From a bacterium (lineage in GTDB: Bacteria; Planctomycetota; Planctomycetia; Pirellulales; UBA1268), in contig JAPOJV010000015.1 of NCBI GenBank assembly GCA_029978085.1, positions 1 through 36,951 of the forward strand: a stretch of 36,951 nt of DNA. Direction: 5' to 3'. The notes under the pieces are model-generated. The model saw nothing but the letters and a program-made list of their open reading frames with translations. It was not told the DNA's origin and made no database searches. Position numbers and translations under genes: made by a program. Shown here piece by piece: positions 7,474-16,530 of the stretch; within the stretch, counting starts at the first letter, position 1, and every line of letters begins with the position of its first letter.

Positions 7474-9270
7474 TCACGGCTGCGGGAGCTGGCTGCGGAA
7501 CCGCCCGAGGTTGCGGGCGATCGTCCGGCCATGGGGCTCGAGACGACGGGCGAGTGATTGCGTGCGGACGGCGGCTGGGATCCGGCCGGCGGCGGCATGG
7601 CAGTGGGCGAGCGTGTCGAGGAAGCTCGAGTTGTCGGCCGATTTCTCGAGCGAGACCCGCGAATACCGGGTGGCCTTGTCGAGGTCGCCCTCGGTGTTGG
7701 CGACGAGCCAGGCATACTCGTTGTAGCCCTGCGTCTCCTCAGGGAGCGCCTGAATCTCGGCGTCGATCTGCTCGAGCGCCCGCTCGACCTTCGCGGCGGC
7801 GTCGGCACGCTGGGCGGGCGTGTTGTCTGACAGACGGTAGAGGGCGATGAGCGCGTCGACATCCTTCGGATGCGTCTCGACCGCCTCCTCGACGAGTCGC
7901 CGGCGAGCGGCCATGTCGCCCCGTGCCAGGGCCGCACACGACTCGAAATAGAGCATCCGCGACCGCACGGACGGGAGCTCCATCTCGAGCGCCCGGCGGA
8001 GCGGGTCGCCGTCGACGGCGCCGCGGGCAAGGAGCTGCCGATAGACATCCGCTGCCCGGGCATGCTCCTCGTGGTCGTGAAGGAGCTCACCGAATAGCAT
8101 CGCCGCCGTGGCAAACGTCTCCTCCGGTGTCGTGGGGGACGCGAGAATGGCCTCGTATTCCCGCGTGGCCCAGTCTGTGGCGCCCCATTGCGCGAGCATC
8201 CGCGCGATCTCCTTGCGGCGATCAGCGGCATCGTCGACGTCCTTGGTCTTTTCGAATGCCGCGGCAGCCCGACGGCGGGCCTCGGGCTCGTCTCTCAGCC
8301 GTCGCCAGGCCAGCGCGGTGGCATACATCGCGACCGCATCCGACTGCGCGAGCTGCGGCCAGCGCCGGTCCACGAGTCGCACCGCCTCGGGAAGTCCATG
8401 CTCACTGAGCCAGATGAGTTCCGCGAGCATGGGGCTGTCGTCCGACTCAGGACGGCCGCCGGAGACGAGCAGACGATCGGCCTCTGCGAGGGCGTCGTCA
8501 CGGCGGTCCGCCGCCACGAGCATCTGGATGAGTCCGCGGCGGAACGTGCGGCGGATCACCGCCTCGACGGGTTCGCTGGCGGAGTCGCCGGGCGCGGTGG
8601 CTTCGAGGCGATTGAAGGCGGTCCGCGCCGCCTCGATGGCTGCGGCTCGCCCCGGGTTCGATTCGCTGCGACTGAACTCCACCAGCGACCGCAGAAACGC
8701 GGCGGTCGGCCGGCTGCTCGCGCCGATGCCGCGGGCGATGCGGTCGACAAGACCCGGCCATGCCGGGTCGTCGGGCTGCCACTCGTCGACGAGCAAGGCC
8801 GCGGCGGTACGTGAGCCGGCCGCCGAGCGATCGAGTCGCACGATCCGGGCAAGCGGCTCGATACCGGCATCGTCGTCGAGCCGGAGGAGGCGGTGGAGGA
8901 CTCCACCGCGGCCGGCGGCGGAGCCGCCCGCGAGCTTGCCGAGGAGTGCCGCGACGGCCGGCGGATCGCCGGGCCGGCCGATCGCCAGGCTGTCGGCCGG
9001 CAACTCACGGACGAGCCAACGGGCGCGGAGGGCGACTTCGATGTCATCGCTCGTCTCGGCGGCAGCGAGCAGGGCGTCGGCCGCGGCGGCGCCGAGCGCG
9101 GCGAGCCGTGTGGCTGCCGTTTCACGGATTGCGTAGTCGGCATCACCGAGCTGGGCGACGAGCGTGGCCACGTCGTGAGCCGTGGCCACGTCGGCCGCGC
9201 GGACGGCGGCACGCGCGGACATTCCGAGCACGGTCGCCACCAGCAGGCTGCAGACGTGTGCTGACCGCAT
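7474..9270 (-). CDS. Secreted HEAT/TPR-like repeat protein
   Basis: Signal peptide MRSAHVCSLLVATVLGMSARAAVRAA; HEAT-like LVAQLGDADYAIRETAATRLAALGAAA; C-terminal TPR-like segments; start chosen at 9270. Confidence 0.7.
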   Translation of the reverse strand: MRSAHVCSLLVATVLGMSARAAVRAADVATAHDVATLVAQLGDADYAIRETAATRLAALGAAAADALLAAAETSDDIEVALRARWLVRELPADSLAIGRPGDPPAVAALLGKLAGGSAAGRGGVLHRLLRLDDDAGIEPLARIVRLDRSAAGSRTAAALLVDEWQPDDPAWPGLVDRIARGIGASSRPTAAFLRSLVEFSRSESNPGRAAAIEAARTAFNRLEATAPGDSASEPVEAVIRRTFRRGLIQMLVAADRRDDALAEADRLLVSGGRPESDDSPMLAELIWLSEHGLPEAVRLVDRRWPQLAQSDAVAMYATALAWRRLRDEPEARRRAAAAFEKTKDVDDAADRRKEIARMLAQWGATDWATREYEAILASPTTPEETFATAAMLFGELLHDHEEHARAADVYRQLLARGAVDGDPLRRALEMELPSVRSRMLYFESCAALARGDMAARRRLVEEAVETHPKDVDALIALYRLSDNTPAQRADAAAKVERALEQIDAEIQALPEETQGYNEYAWLVANTEGDLDKATRYSRVSLEKSADNSSFLDTLAHCHAAAGRIPAAVRTQSLARRLEPHGRTIARNLGRFRSQLPQP

Positions 9271-9289
9271 GGCGGGACGACCCTCGCGG

Positions 9290-9871
9290 CTAGGCGGCGT
9301 CGGGCTCGATGCCGAGGTCGCGAATCGTGACGAGCGACTCGAGCGGAATGCCACGGGCGGCGAGCGCCTCGCGGCCCCCCGCGAGCCGGTCGATGACCAC
9401 GACCACCCGCTCGACGACCAGTCCGAACTCGATCGCACGATCGATGGCGACGAGCGACGAGCCGGCGGTCGTGACGACGTCTTCGACGATCACGACGCGA
9501 TCACCCGGCGCGACAGGGCCCTCGACGTACCGCTTCGTGCCGTGATCCTTCGGCTCCTTGCGAACCAGAAAGCCCTTGAGCGGCAGGTTCTCGACGCCGG
9601 CCATCGTGACGACGGCGCTGGTGATCGGATCGGCGCCGATCGACATCCCGCCGACGGCGGCCGGCAGTGGGCCGAGGCCCTGTAGCCGTTCGAGGATCGC
9701 GCGGCCGACGAGCATCGAGCCCCGGGCCTCGAGCACGACCTGCTTGGCGTCGAGATAGAAGCTGGCCTCGCGGCCGGAAGCGAGCCGGAACGTGCCCCTC
9801 TTGAGGGCCCTGGTCTCGATCAGGTCGATGAGTTCGCGGATGACGGGGGAGTGGGAAGTGGGAGTGGTCAT
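9290..9871 (-). CDS. pyrE: Orotate phosphoribosyltransferase
   Basis: SGREASFYLDAKQVVLEARG...GGMSIGADPITSAVV...FLVRKEPKDHGTKRYVEGPVAPGDRVVIVEDVVTTAGSSLVAID (PRPP-binding motif). Confidence 0.95.
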   Translation of the reverse strand: MTTPTSHSPVIRELIDLIETRALKRGTFRLASGREASFYLDAKQVVLEARGSMLVGRAILERLQGLGPLPAAVGGMSIGADPITSAVVTMAGVENLPLKGFLVRKEPKDHGTKRYVEGPVAPGDRVVIVEDVVTTAGSSLVAIDRAIEFGLVVERVVVVIDRLAGGREALAARGIPLESLVTIRDLGIEPDAA

Positions 9872-9939
9872 GCGGGAAAGTATACAGGGCCGGCACCGAT
9901 GTGGCCCGGTCGAGCCATGGAGCCCGGTCACGGGCCCGG

Positions 9940-9990
9940 GTAGCCCGGTCACGCCGTGACCGGAATCATGTCACGGCGTGACATGGCCAC
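9940..9990. repeat. REP/BIME-like element, family 1, copy C, with degenerate half-copies just upstream (~9901-9939)
   Basis: GTAGCCCGGTCACGCCGTGACCGGAATCATGTCACGGCGTGACATGGCCAC; upstream AGCCCGGTCACGGGCCCGG remnants. Confidence 0.82.
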
Positions 9991-10022
9991 GCCGGGCTGC
10001 GCGGCTGTGTAATATTGTCCCG

Positions 10023-12176
10023 ATGAGTGGCGCGATCTGTCTGGCGACGTGGCGGTGCAGTCCGGCGACGGGTCGCGGCTGGCGGCGGACATTGATTGCC
10101 GTCGTGCTGACCGCGTGGGGGGGACTCTCTGCGCAGGCTACAGCCACCGAGCCCGCCGCGGCGCTCGTGCAGGTGCGGCTGCCGATCGTCGGCACTCGCG
10201 ACACGCAGGTGGAAGCGGCGATTCTCAAACGGCTCGCGACGCTCCGTAGCCGCCCCGGGGAGCGGGGCGTGCTCGTACTCGAGTTCGGCGCGGCCGCCGA
10301 CGGTGAGGCGTCAGGCAGCGACTTCGGTCGGGCCCTCGAGCTGGCCCGATTTCTCACCAGCGATCGACTCGCCGGCGTGAAGACGGTGGCCTTCCTGCCG
10401 GAGGGTGTCAGCGGACATGGGGTGCTCGTGGCTCTCGCCTGCGAGGAGATCGTGATGCCGGCTGACGCCGCACTCGGCCCGGCCAATGGTGGCGAGCCGG
10501 TCGATGAGGCGATGCGGGCCGCCTACACGCAGATCGCCGCGCGGCGGCGGACGGTGCCGCCAGCCGTGGCCCTCGGCCTGCTCGACCCGGCGAGAAAGGT
10601 GGCCCGTGTGTCCACCGACGACGGTGAGCAATTCGTGCCGCTCGCCGACGTGCAACGCCTGCGGCGGGATGTGGCGGTACTCGGCGTGGAGGAACTCGCG
10701 CCCGTGCCACTGGTGCTCACCGGCCGTCGCGGCCGTGAGCTTGGCTTCGTGCGGCTGCTCGCGAAGACGCCGGCGGAAGTGGCCCGCGGCCTGGGTCTGG
10801 CCGAGCGGTCGCTCGTCGCCGATCCCGCGCAGGCCGGTGGCTGGCGGCCGGTGCAGGTGGCCCTCTCCGGCGCGGTCACGGCCGATACGGTGGCCCGTGT
10901 CCGCGGCCGGCTCGAGCGGGCCGTCGCGGGTGGGGCGAACTTCATCTGCCTGCGGATCGACAGCGCAGGAGGCTCCCCCGAGCAGAGCCTCGTGCTCGCC
11001 ACGTGGCTGGCGGGCCTCGATCCCGCCGACGTGAAGACCGTCGCGTATGTGCCCCGCGAGGCTCGTGGTGATGCCGCCCTCATCGCCACCGCCTGTGATG
11101 AAGTCGTGATGGAGCCCGGCGCCGTGCTCGGCGGTGACGGCGCCGCCACCATCAGCCCCCGGCAGGCCGAATCGATCACGGCTGCCTGGCGGGCCGGCGT
11201 GGCCCGACCGCGGGAGCGCTCCTGGTCGTTGCCGCTGGCCCTGGCCGTGCCGGGGCTCGTCGTCCGCCGCGCCCAGGAACAAGCCACCGGTCGCACCGAG
11301 TTCCTGACGACTGACGAACTCGACGCGCGGGCCGACCGCGATGCCTGGCAGCTCGGTGCCGAGGTGGGCGCGGGGCCGATCCAGCTCACGGCCGACAAGG
11401 CCGAGGCGCTCGGGCTGGCCGCGCACGTCGTCGACGACTTCGCCGGCTTTCGTCAGACATATGGTCTCGATGCCACGATCGCCGCACCGGAGGCGGGCTG
11501 GGCGGAAGAACTGCTCACGGCACTGGCCAGCCCAGGCCTCGCCTGGCTCCTGCTGCTCATCGGTGGCGCGGGGCTCTACATCGAGCTGAAGACGCCCGGC
11601 TTCGGGTTCGGCGGCTTCGTCTCGCTCGTGGCATTCATCATCTATTTCTGGAGCCAGTATCTGCACGGCACGTCGGGCTGGCTGGAGGTGCTCCTGTTTC
11701 TGGCGGGGCTCGTCTGCGTGGCGGCCGAGATCCTCGTGCTTCCCGGCTTCGGTGTACTCGGCCTCGGCGGCGGCCTGCTCGTGATCGCCGCGCTCGTGCT
11801 GGCGAGCCAATCGTTCGTGCTGCCCACCAACGACTATCAGATCCGGCAGATGCAGTGGTCGCTCCTGGGCATCCTCGGGGCGGTGGTGGGCACGACGGCC
11901 GTCGCGCTCGTCGTGCGGCGCTGGCTGCCGGCGACGCCGGTGCTCCGCGACGTGCTGCTTGTGCCGCCGACGTCCGAGGCAGATGCGATCGAGGAGCCGC
12001 TCGACGAACTCGTGGGCCTCACGGGCACGACGACCACACGGCTCGCCCCGGCGGGCAAGGCGCTCGTCGGCGGGGGGGTGCGCGACGTGGTGGCCGACGA
12101 CGATCTCATCGAGCCCGGCCAGACCGTGCGCGTGGTCGCCATCCGTGGTGGCCGCCTGTTCGTGAGGCAGGGCTGA
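10023..12176 (+). CDS. NfeD family protein (long form: two ClpP/crotonase-like domains, TM region, C-terminal NfeD/OB domain)
   Basis: Periplasmic ClpP-like segments (VLVALACEEIVMPADAALGPA; ALIATACDEVVMEPGAVLGG), TM block AWLLLLIGGAGLYIELKTPGFGFGGFVSLVAFIIYF, C-terminal domain GLTGTTTTRLAPAGKALVGG...IEPGQTVRVVAIRGGRLFVRQ. Confidence 0.88.
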   Translation: MSGAICLATWRCSPATGRGWRRTLIAVVLTAWGGLSAQATATEPAAALVQVRLPIVGTRDTQVEAAILKRLATLRSRPGERGVLVLEFGAAADGEASGSDFGRALELARFLTSDRLAGVKTVAFLPEGVSGHGVLVALACEEIVMPADAALGPANGGEPVDEAMRAAYTQIAARRRTVPPAVALGLLDPARKVARVSTDDGEQFVPLADVQRLRRDVAVLGVEELAPVPLVLTGRRGRELGFVRLLAKTPAEVARGLGLAERSLVADPAQAGGWRPVQVALSGAVTADTVARVRGRLERAVAGGANFICLRIDSAGGSPEQSLVLATWLAGLDPADVKTVAYVPREARGDAALIATACDEVVMEPGAVLGGDGAATISPRQAESITAAWRAGVARPRERSWSLPLALAVPGLVVRRAQEQATGRTEFLTTDELDARADRDAWQLGAEVGAGPIQLTADKAEALGLAAHVVDDFAGFRQTYGLDATIAAPEAGWAEELLTALASPGLAWLLLLIGGAGLYIELKTPGFGFGGFVSLVAFIIYFWSQYLHGTSGWLEVLLFLAGLVCVAAEILVLPGFGVLGLGGGLLVIAALVLASQSFVLPTNDYQIRQMQWSLLGILGAVVGTTAVALVVRRWLPATPVLRDVLLVPPTSEADAIEEPLDELVGLTGTTTTRLAPAGKALVGGGVRDVVADDDLIEPGQTVRVVAIRGGRLFVRQG

Positions 12177-12182
12177 CACCAC

Positions 12183-12824
12183 ATGGACGCCCTCGTCTGG
12201 ATCGTCGCGCTGCTCCTGGTCGGGCTCGCCGTGCTCGTGCTCGAGGTGTTCATTCCATCGGGCGGCGTGCTCGGGTTCCTGAGCGTGCTCGCGATCGGCG
12301 CGGCGATCGTGATGGCCTTCGTGGAGCAGGGAGCCGCCGTAGGTCTGGCCGTGCTCGGGGTGGCGTTCGTGGCGGTGCCCGCCGTGCTCGCCCTCGCGTT
12401 CCGCTGGTTTCCCGACACGCCGCTCGGCCGTCGGGTGCTCCCACCACCACCGGCCGCCGACGAGGTGCTCCCCGCCGCCGAGCACCGCCGTCGGCTTCGC
12501 GACCTCGTGGGCCGCCGCGGTCGTGTCATCCACGAACTCGTGCCCTGGGGTCAGGTGACGATCGACGGCATCGCGTGCGACGCCCTGAGCGAGGGCGGGC
12601 CGCTCGCCGTGGGAGCCGAGGTGGAGGCCGTTCGCGTCGAGGGTCGCGGGCTCCTGGTGCGGCCGCGGGCGGTGCGGCCGCAGCCCGCCGAGCCACCGGC
12701 CGTGGATCCGCGCCGCGCCGCAGCCGGGACATCATCCCCGGAACAACCGGCACAGACCGGCCCGCTGCTCTCGAAAACCCTCGAGGAATTCGACTTCGAG
12801 CAACTCGAGCCGCCATCTGCTTGA
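12183..12824 (+). CDS. NfeD family protein (short membrane form)
   Basis: TMs [46 protein letters not shown]; immediately downstream of long NfeD and upstream of floA. Confidence 0.8.
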   Translation: MDALVWIVALLLVGLAVLVLEVFIPSGGVLGFLSVLAIGAAIVMAFVEQGAAVGLAVLGVAFVAVPAVLALAFRWFPDTPLGRRVLPPPPAADEVLPAAEHRRRLRDLVGRRGRVIHELVPWGQVTIDGIACDALSEGGPLAVGAEVEAVRVEGRGLLVRPRAVRPQPAEPPAVDPRRAAAGTSSPEQPAQTGPLLSKTLEEFDFEQLEPPSA

Positions 12825-12867
12825 CCGGCGGCCTGCCGCGAACGAGTCTTGCGGGAGAGGTACCCGC

Positions 12868-13893
12868 ATGAAACTCCTGCCCCTGATCCTGCTCGGCCTG
12901 GCGATCTTCGCCGCCGTGATCGTGTTCGCCTTCGTGGCCCGCTACCTGCGGCTGTGGGTGCAGTCGTATGCATCGAGCGCCGGGATCGGCCTCTTCGATC
13001 TCGTGGCGATGAGCTTCAAGAAGGTGAATCCCACGGTGATCGTGCGGAGCAAGATCATGGCCGTGCAGGCCGGGCTCGGCGACTCCAGCGGCGTCACGCG
13101 ACAGGCGCTCGAGGCCCACTACCTCGCCGGTGGCCGTGTGCCGCTCGTCGTGCAGGCGCTGATCGCCGCCAACAAGGCGAAGATGAAGGAGCTCGACTTC
13201 AAGCTCGCCGCCGCGATCGACCTCGCCGGCCGGAACGTCCGCGAGGCCGTGCAAACGAGCGTCTATCCCAAGGTGATCGACTGTCCGGGCAAGAACAGTG
13301 GCCGTGACTCGCTCGATGCCGTGGCCAAGAACGGCATCCAGCTCAAGGTGAAGGCCCGCGTGACCGTGCGGACGAATCTCAACCAGCTCATCGGCGGTGC
13401 CACCGAAGAGACGATCATCGCCCGCGTGGGCGAAGGGATCGTGTCGGCGATCGGCTCGTCGGAGCGGCACACCGACGTGCTGGAGAACCCCGACGTGATC
13501 TCGAAGACGGTGCTCGGTCGCCGGCTCGACGCCAACACGGCGTTCGAGATCGTGTCGATCGACATCGCCGACATCGACGTGGGGGCGAACATCGGCGCCC
13601 GCCTGCAGGCCGACCAGGCCGAGGCCGATACCCGCGTGGCCCGGGCGAACGCCGAGGGCCGCCGGGCCATGGCCGTGGCCCGCGAGCAGGAGATGATCGC
13701 GAGCATCGAAGAGAGCCGGGCGGGACTGGTCGAGTCGGAGGCCGAGGTGCCGAAGGCCGTGGCCGAGTCGCTCGCCACGGGCCAGCTCGGCATCTTCGAC
13801 TATTACAAGCTCAGGAACCTGCAGGCCGACACCGACATGCGGCGGACCATCGCCGGCGGCTCGGCGCCGGCCGTCGCGACGGCCATGCAGTAG
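12868..13893 (+). CDS. floA: Flotillin-like protein FloA (UPF0365/YqfA family)
   Basis: [70 protein letters not shown]...[35 protein letters not shown]...[46 protein letters not shown]. Confidence 0.95.
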   Translation: MKLLPLILLGLAIFAAVIVFAFVARYLRLWVQSYASSAGIGLFDLVAMSFKKVNPTVIVRSKIMAVQAGLGDSSGVTRQALEAHYLAGGRVPLVVQALIAANKAKMKELDFKLAAAIDLAGRNVREAVQTSVYPKVIDCPGKNSGRDSLDAVAKNGIQLKVKARVTVRTNLNQLIGGATEETIIARVGEGIVSAIGSSERHTDVLENPDVISKTVLGRRLDANTAFEIVSIDIADIDVGANIGARLQADQAEADTRVARANAEGRRAMAVAREQEMIASIEESRAGLVESEAEVPKAVAESLATGQLGIFDYYKLRNLQADTDMRRTIAGGSAPAVATAMQ

Positions 13894-13952
13894 GCTGCAG
13901 GGCGGTGGCAGGCCGCGTCGGCGGCGGGCTCGATCACACCGGAGCACACGCG

Positions 13953-14456
13953 ATGCGTCCCGTCATCTTCGCCGCCGGACTCGACTGGCTCGAAGGGCTG
14001 CTCCCGCTGCTCTTCGTGCTCTTCTGGATCGTGTCGCAGGTGGTCAACGTGTTTCGCAACCTGGCGGGCCGCGGCCAGCCCCGGCAGCCGCCGCCACGGC
14101 CACAGCCCGTGCGGACGAAGACCGAGAAGCCGCGGCCGGTGACGCCACCGTCGCGTGGCGAACCTGTCATCGCAAAGACGACCACGAAGACGCGATCGCT
14201 ACCGCCCTCCGCGGCGCAACTCGGCTCGCTCGGCAGTCATGGCGGCGACATCGCGCGGCACGTTCGCGACGCCTTCGCCGACGATCTGGGGCATCGACCG
14301 TCGCAGCTGACGCAGCCGGCGGCAGCAGCCGAGCCGGCGGCGGCGCGGCCGCCTGCGGCACATGATCTCGTGACGCTTCTGCGTGATCCCACGGCGCTGC
14401 GGCAGCTGTTCATCGTGCGCGAAGTGCTCGACCGGCCCATCGACCGCTGGTCGTAG
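13953..14456 (+). CDS. Hypothetical single-TM protein in floA operon
   Basis: MRPVIFAAGLDWLEGLLPLLFVLFWIVSQVVNVFRNLAGRG then Pro/Arg-rich linker and conserved-looking C-terminus LLRDPTALRQLFIVREVLDRPIDRWS*; stop TAG coincides with degenerate repeat head GTAGGCCCGTCAC. Confidence 0.7.
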   Translation: MRPVIFAAGLDWLEGLLPLLFVLFWIVSQVVNVFRNLAGRGQPRQPPPRPQPVRTKTEKPRPVTPPSRGEPVIAKTTTKTRSLPPSAAQLGSLGSHGGDIARHVRDAFADDLGHRPSQLTQPAAAAEPAAARPPAAHDLVTLLRDPTALRQLFIVREVLDRPIDRWS

Positions 14457-14563
14457 GCCCGTCACCCCGTCGTAGCCCGGTCACGCCGTGACCGGAAAAC
14501 AAGTCACGGCGTGACTTGGCCACACCGGCAGAGAAAGCAGCATGTCACGGCGTGACATGCCCA
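14453..14563. repeat. REP/BIME-like cluster, family 1, copy D (degenerate left half, full element 14472-14524, extra right hairpin 14541-14563)
   Basis: GTAGCCCGGTCACGCCGTGACCGGAAAACAAGTCACGGCGTGACTTGGCCAC followed by CATGTCACGGCGTGACATGCCCAC. Confidence 0.85.
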
Positions 14564-14643
14564 CACGGCCCGTGCCAGCAGCGCCGCGCCAGCACGCCCG
14601 CAAGGCCGGTCCAGTCTGCCCGGACTGCCCCGCCAGGGCCTGT

Positions 14644-14668
14644 CCCCCTGTTTGAAGGGGCGTTTTTT
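14644..14668 (+). terminator. Intrinsic terminator candidate 1
   Basis: CCCC-TGTTTGAA-GGGG followed by CGTTTTTT. Confidence 0.6.
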
Positions 14669-14783
14669 CGGGCGTTTTCGCGGTTTTTTCGCCGCCGGGT
14701 CGGATCGAAATTCGCGGCTTGAGCGGCCGTGGCGGGTGGTCTACAAGAGGGTCGGAACGACGGCTTCGGCCGTCGGGACACGA

Positions 14784-14828
14784 GCGCGTAGACGAGGACG
14801 CCCAAGCCTCGTCTACGCGCTTCTTTTT
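14784..14828 (+). terminator. Intrinsic terminator candidate 2 (14-bp perfect stem)
   Basis: GCGCGTAGACGAGG-ACGCCCAAG-CCTCGTCTACGCGC followed by TTCTTTTT. Confidence 0.8.
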
Positions 14829-14866
14829 GACCTTCGCTCGTGCCATACGGTCACCGGCATCCACGG

Positions 14867-16414
14867 ATGGAGCCGCCCATGGGTTCGTCGCCGACCCTCC
14901 GCTTCGACGTCGTCACCCGCCTGCTGTGTGCATGCCTGGTGAGCGGCGGCATGCTCGCTCATGGGGAGCCATCGGCTCCCGGAGCGGCGGCCGGTGAGGA
15001 GATCGCCGCACTGCCGATCACCGTGCGGGTGTCGGCACCGCACACCTACCTGCGGGCCGGCCCGAGCGACGACTTCTATCCGACCGAACGGCTCGCCTTC
15101 GGCATCCCGGTCGAGGTCTGGGCCTTCGACGAGTCGGGCTACTGCGCCGTGCGGCCCGTGCAGGGCAGCTTCAGCTGGATGCGGCGCTGCGACGTCGAAT
15201 GCACGACCGCATCGACACCGGGCGACGTCGCCGCCACGCCGACCGTGGGCGTGGTCGTCACCGATGCCGCAGTCGCCCGCATCGGCTCACAGCTCAACGA
15301 CCTCCGGCATGTGACCCAGGTGGCACTCGAGGCGGGCGAGCGGGTGACGGTGCTGGAGTCGGTCACGATCCCCGACGGGCGACACGCCGGCGACTGGGTG
15401 CGGATCGAGCCGCCGGCGGGCGAGTTTCGCTGGGTGCGGGTCGACGACCTCGCGCTGCCTCCCGAATTCACCGGCGTCGTGCAGCCCGCCGAGCCGGCGG
15501 CCGGCGCCGGCCTTGCCGCCGCTGGCGAGGCGATCGCGGCGATCCGTGATGCCGGAAACGCCGTGCAGCAGGCAGTGGCCGAGATCAACGTACCGGCTCC
15601 CGATCAGCCACCGCCGATCGCCACCCCTGCGGCGGCCCTGCCGGCCGAACCCGCGCAGCCGAGCCTGCTCAATCCACTGCCGTTGGCGACGAAGATGTTC
15701 GCGGGCTGGCTGCCGCGGGGCACCAACGTGTTCGAAGGCCAGGGTACCGTCGTGCCGACCGCCGTGAGCGCCGGGGCGGCCGCGACATCGGCCGACGAGC
15801 TCACCGACATCGATCTGGCCCTGTCACTCGCCGTCGCGGGCCCGACCGAGTCGTGGAACCTCGCGCCGCTGCGGGAGCGGCTGCGACTGGCGGCCACGCG
15901 TGCGACGTCCGAATCGGAGCGGACGCGGGCCGTGGCAGTCGATGCGAGACTGGCCCGGTTCGAGGCGATCGAGGCGCGGCAGAAGGCCCTCGCCGCCGAC
16001 ACACCGGCGGATCCGTCGAGCCTGCGGCTCGGGGGCATGTGGTCGAGTCTGTCGGCCTTGGGTTCGCGGCCGGTTCGCCCGGGTGTGCTGCCTGGCGGGC
16101 AGCCCGCTGGTGGCCAGCCGACGTGGACACCTCCCGATCAGGTTGAGACCACGGGCCGGCTGGCTACGGTGATCTCGCGGCGGCCGGATGCACCGCGGTG
16201 GGCGCTCGTCGATGGGCAGAACAACGTGCTCGTGTTCGTGACGCCGCAGCCGGGCGTAAACCTCGCACCGCTGGTGGGCCAGCAGGTGAGCGTCCGCGGC
16301 GCGAAGGGCTACATGCCCGAGTACAAGCGGCCGTATCTCGTGGCCACCGAGGCCCGCACGCGGATCGCCTCGGTGCCGATGCCCACCGGCGCCGGCGGTG
16401 ACACGACGCAGTAA
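14867..16414 (+). CDS. Secreted bacterial SH3-like domain protein
   Basis: SH3b-like ITVRVSAPHTYLRAGPSDDFYPTERLAFGIPVEVWAFDESGYCAVRPVQGSFSWMR and second copy VTVLESVTIPDGRHAGDWVRIEPPAGEFRWVRVDDL; start ambiguous (14840/14867/14879). Confidence 0.72.
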   Translation: MEPPMGSSPTLRFDVVTRLLCACLVSGGMLAHGEPSAPGAAAGEEIAALPITVRVSAPHTYLRAGPSDDFYPTERLAFGIPVEVWAFDESGYCAVRPVQGSFSWMRRCDVECTTASTPGDVAATPTVGVVVTDAAVARIGSQLNDLRHVTQVALEAGERVTVLESVTIPDGRHAGDWVRIEPPAGEFRWVRVDDLALPPEFTGVVQPAEPAAGAGLAAAGEAIAAIRDAGNAVQQAVAEINVPAPDQPPPIATPAAALPAEPAQPSLLNPLPLATKMFAGWLPRGTNVFEGQGTVVPTAVSAGAAATSADELTDIDLALSLAVAGPTESWNLAPLRERLRLAATRATSESERTRAVAVDARLARFEAIEARQKALAADTPADPSSLRLGGMWSSLSALGSRPVRPGVLPGGQPAGGQPTWTPPDQVETTGRLATVISRRPDAPRWALVDGQNNVLVFVTPQPGVNLAPLVGQQVSVRGAKGYMPEYKRPYLVATEARTRIASVPMPTGAGGDTTQ

Positions 16415-16430
16415 CGCGGTGGCACGTCAC

Positions 16431-16530
16431 CTCGTCACGCCCTGACCGGAACGTAGCCCGGTCACGCCGTGACCGGAACGTAGCCCGGTCACGCCGTGAC
16501 CGGAATCATGTCACGGCGTGACATGCCTAC
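16431..16530. repeat. REP/BIME-like tandem cluster, family 1, copy E (one degenerate and two perfect left halves, 27-nt period, plus one right hairpin)
   Basis: GTAGCCCGGTCACGCCGTGACCGG at 16453-16476 and 16480-16503, degenerate copy 16434-16449, CATGTCACGGCGTGACATGCCTAC 16507-16530. Confidence 0.9.

Noticed and set aside
7458-8231. N-terminal extension of the 531-aa hydrolase ORF
   Set aside because: Upstream part overlaps the HEAT/TPR gene in another frame and is low-complexity; real start is MTFPATHHVAV at 7457.
14453-14668. Interpreting the family-1 repeat purely as an intrinsic transcription terminator
   Set aside because: No T-tract follows the hairpins and one copy (9940) lies in a divergent 5' region; terminator function may be secondary.
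16434-16530. CRISPR-like array (27-nt period at 16453-16503)
   Set aside because: No variable spacers; units are directly tandem with 3-nt linkers and belong to the dispersed REP-like family.
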